Of a DNA stretch of 6,864 bases, positions 4,921 to 6,864 are shown piece after piece. Each line of letters begins with the position of its first letter. The first letter of the stretch is position 1. The notes below the pieces were generated by a model, which worked only from the letters and a program-made list of their open reading frames with translations, did not search any database and was not told the DNA's origin. The position numbers and the translations under genes were made by a program. This DNA is from Pseudomonadota bacterium (GTDB lineage Bacteria > Myxococcota_A > Polyangia > Polyangiales > Polyangiaceae): the NCBI GenBank assembly GCA_023418705.1, contig JAEZYZ010000417.1, forward strand, positions 1 through 6,864, in the 5' to 3' direction.

Positions 4921-6549
4921 ATGGCACAGGTTCACGGGGGCCGCCTGGTGGCCCGGGCGCTCAAGCGGCACGGCATCGATCATGTGTTCACCCTCTGCGG
5001 GGGCCACATCCAGGCGATCTACGACGGCTGCCTCGACGAAGGCATTCGCGTCGTCGACACCCGGCACGAGCAGACCGCGGGCCACGCCGCCGACGGCTAC
5101 GCCCGCGTCACGGGCCGGCCCGGCGTGTGCCTCGTCACCGCCGGCCCCGGCGTGACCGACGCCGTCACCGCCGTCGCCAACGCCCAGCGCGCCAGCGTGC
5201 CCATGGTCTGCATCGGCGGCGCCGGCCCCATGGCCCTCGCCCACATGGGATCGCTCCAGGACATGGACAGCGTCACCCTGATGCGATCCATCACCAAGTG
5301 GAGCGTGCAGGTCGCCGAGGCCCGCCGCCTGCAGGAGTTCGTCGACGCTGCCTTCCGCATCGCTCAAGCCGGCGTCCCCGGGCCCGTCTACCTCGAGATC
5401 CCGCTCGACGTCTTGATGAGCTTCGCACCCGACGACCCGCCCCTCACCGCCCCGACCCCCCCTTCCCGCCCCGCCGGCGATCCGGACGCCATCGCGCGCG
5501 CCGCCGCGCTGCTCCGCGACGCCCAGCGTCCGACCTTCCTGGTCGGCGCCCAGCTCCGCTGGTCCCCCGAGCGCGAGATCCTGCCGCGCTTCGCCGACGC
5601 CGTCCGCGCCCCCATCTTCCTCAACGGCATGGCCCGCGGCGCCCTGCCCTTCGATCACCCCTGCCTGTTCACTCGCTCCCGCCGCCAGGCCCTGGCCCAG
5701 AGCGATCTCATCTTCGTCTTCGGCACCCCCTTCGACTTCCGCGTCGACTACGGCCGCCCCGGCACCTGGAACCCCACCGCCAAGGTCGTCCAGATCGACC
5801 TCGACGGCGCCGAGCTCGGGCGCAACCGCGCCGTCGAGGTCCCCATCCACGGCGACACCGGCCGCGTCCTCGCCCAGCTCCTCGACGCCGTCGGCGAGAA
5901 AGACGCCGCCCCCTGGCTCGCCGAGCTCCGCACCGCCGAGGTCGCCCGCCGCCAGAAGATGGAGGCCGAAATCCACGCCGACGCCGACCCGCCCAACCCG
6001 CTGCGCGTCTGCCACGAGATCGGCCTGCGCCTCGGCAAGCACGACATCGTCATCGGCGACGGCGGCGACTTCGTCGCCACCGCCGCCTACGTCCTGCCCC
6101 TGAAGGCCCCCCAGCTCTGGATGGACCCCGGCCCCCTCGGCACCCTCGGCATCGGCCCCGGCTACGCCATGGCCGCCAAGCTCGCTCGTCCCGACTCCCG
6201 CGTCGTCATCGTCTACGGCGACGGCGCCTTCGGCCTCCACGCCCTCGAGTTCGAGGCCATGGTCCGCCAGGGCATCCCCGTCGTCGCCGTCATCGGCAAC
6301 GACGCCGCCTGGACCCAAATCCGCCGCGGCCAGGTCGCCATCTACGGCGCCGAGCGCGCCGTCGCCACCGCCCTCGACCACACCCGCTACGACCGCGTCG
6401 TCGAAGCCCTCGGCGGCCGCGGCTTCTGGGTCGAGCGCACCACTGAGCTCGGGCCAGCGCTGGATGCAGCTTTTGCAAGCGATGTGCCGGCGTGCGTCAA
6501 CGTGAAGATCGCCAAGAGCGATTTCAGGAAGGATGCGATCAGTGTTTGA
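4921..6549 (+). CDS. thiamine-diphosphate enzyme, acetolactate synthase-like / 2-hydroxyacyl-CoA lyase 2 (ILVBL) type
   Basis: The product has 542 residues and the full ThDP-enzyme fold. The N-terminal PYR domain (about 1-165) has FTLCGGHI, the catalytic glutamate E50 in DTRHEQTA, and VTAGPGVTDAVTAVANAQ. The central domain (about 190-350) has GGA/GMARG-type segments and FGTPFDFRVDYGRP. The C-terminal PP domain (about 370-540) has GDGGDFVATAA (379-389), DPGPLGTLGIGPG and the ThDP/Mg motif GDG (433-435) ending at ND (460-461). GNDAAWTQIRRGQ and the ending DFRKDAISV closely follow animal ILVBL/HACL2 as I remember it, more than classical IlvB. The family cleaves or joins 2-keto or 2-hydroxyacyl compounds; HACL2 splits 2-hydroxyacyl-CoA to an aldehyde and formyl-CoA. 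The substrate here is unproven. It is cytosolic, with no membrane segment, and stands 81 bases after the PglZ-like gene, probably with its own promoter. Confidence 0.93.
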   Translation: MAQVHGGRLVARALKRHGIDHVFTLCGGHIQAIYDGCLDEGIRVVDTRHEQTAGHAADGYARVTGRPGVCLVTAGPGVTDAVTAVANAQRASVPMVCIGGAGPMALAHMGSLQDMDSVTLMRSITKWSVQVAEARRLQEFVDAAFRIAQAGVPGPVYLEIPLDVLMSFAPDDPPLTAPTPPSRPAGDPDAIARAAALLRDAQRPTFLVGAQLRWSPEREILPRFADAVRAPIFLNGMARGALPFDHPCLFTRSRRQALAQSDLIFVFGTPFDFRVDYGRPGTWNPTAKVVQIDLDGAELGRNRAVEVPIHGDTGRVLAQLLDAVGEKDAAPWLAELRTAEVARRQKMEAEIHADADPPNPLRVCHEIGLRLGKHDIVIGDGGDFVATAAYVLPLKAPQLWMDPGPLGTLGIGPGYAMAAKLARPDSRVVIVYGDGAFGLHALEFEAMVRQGIPVVAVIGNDAAWTQIRRGQVAIYGAERAVATALDHTRYDRVVEALGGRGFWVERTTELGPALDAAFASDVPACVNVKIAKSDFRKDAISV

Positions 6550-6693
6550 GGTCGACCAGACCTGCCTTCTCTTGGTGCCTCGAGCCAGCTCGTGGGCTAC
6601 GCCGCCGGAGCCGCGCACCTCGAGGTCGAGTGCTTCGTCTATCCCGACGGCAGCGGTGTGCCGAGCTTCACGGGGCGGGTGAAGGGGATCTAA
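6550..6693 (+). pseudogene. coding-like gene remnant, possibly the tail of a RidA/YjgF-family gene
   Basis: Directly after the TGA of the ThDP-enzyme gene, and in the same frame, 47 sense codons run to a TAA at 6691-6693. The peptide includes GRPDLPSLGASSQLVGYAAG and HLEVECFVYPDG. Third positions are mostly G or C, so it looks like former coding DNA. The pattern of a GASS-x-LVGY strand followed by an (L/V)EVE strand recalls the end of RidA-family imine deaminases (usually about 110-150 residues). The upstream two thirds and a proper start are absent. It could also be the unrecognised end of another gene, or chance. Confidence 0.35.
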
Positions 6694-6802
6694 GCCCGTT
6701 CTGGAAGGGCGGACCATCAGGCGTCGATGTATGCCGGCGAAGCGATCGCGGACGAGATCCTTTCACCGGGTCGATGAACGATCCTTCGCCCAAATGGCGC
6801 GC

Positions 6803-6864
6803 GCGGCCCCCGTCATGAGGGCCGCCCGCCCCCCGCGGGGGGCGGGGTGGGTTCGGGTTTTTTT
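6803..6864 (+). terminator. two stacked GC hairpins followed by a T run
   Basis: GCGGCCC (6803-6809) pairs with GGGCCGC (6819-6825) around a nine-base loop. It is followed at once by a perfect 22-base palindrome (6825-6846, CCCGCCCCCC-GC-GGGGGGCGGG). Seven T's close the window (6858-6864), and the run may continue. The T run starts 11 bases after the second stem, further than in a textbook intrinsic terminator, so the mechanism is uncertain. It could end transcription from the ThDP-enzyme gene. From 6694 to 6802 I see nothing. Confidence 0.5.

Noticed and set aside
4783..6717. Minus-strand open frame of 644 codons opposite the ThDP-enzyme gene
   Set aside because: It is an antisense shadow: Gly/Ala/Asp/Val-rich, no motifs, and the plus strand is a clear enzyme.

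Overview
The window is very GC-rich DNA whose genes strongly prefer G or C in third codon positions. It holds two-gene and single-gene units of unlinked function, long disordered protein linkers and sizeable intergenic regions. This suggests a large-genome bacterium such as a myxobacterium (Polyangiales/Sorangium type). That assignment is an inference from composition and style; no marker gene is present.

Layout. Positions 1925 to 1 carry a minus-strand pair. The upstream gene (1925-1140) encodes a secreted cupredoxin-fold protein that appears to have lost its copper ligands. The downstream gene (1140 to beyond position 1) encodes a two-helix membrane sensor with an extracytoplasmic Cache/PAS-like domain and a HAMP-like segment. 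The two overlap as TAATG, so they are very probably co-translated and may form a ligand-binding or envelope-sensing pair. Positions 1926-2703 form a divergent intergenic region of about 780 bases without a convincing gene. It contains an A/T-rich island, an isolated 8-bp hairpin, and, between about 2273 and 2521, a run of closely spaced inverted repeats that could be a structured RNA or a dense regulatory region.

On the plus strand, 2704-4839 encodes a 711-residue orphan protein. It has an unrecognised N-terminal domain, a long low-complexity linker built from two tandem-repeat arrays, and a C-terminal PglZ-like alkaline-phosphatase-superfamily domain. No other BREX or Pgl genes are present. 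After an 81-base gap, 4921-6549 encodes a thiamine-diphosphate enzyme very like the acetolactate-synthase-like/2-hydroxyacyl-CoA lyase 2 (ILVBL) group. Right after its stop codon lies a short coding-like remnant (6550-6693) that may be the tail of a RidA-family gene. The window ends in two stacked GC hairpins followed by a T run, probably a terminator.

I did not find a complete, demonstrably new multi-gene system. The best leads are the copper-ligand-less cupredoxin coupled to a sensor, the hairpin-rich intergenic region, and the orphan PglZ-like protein with a possibly altered metal site.
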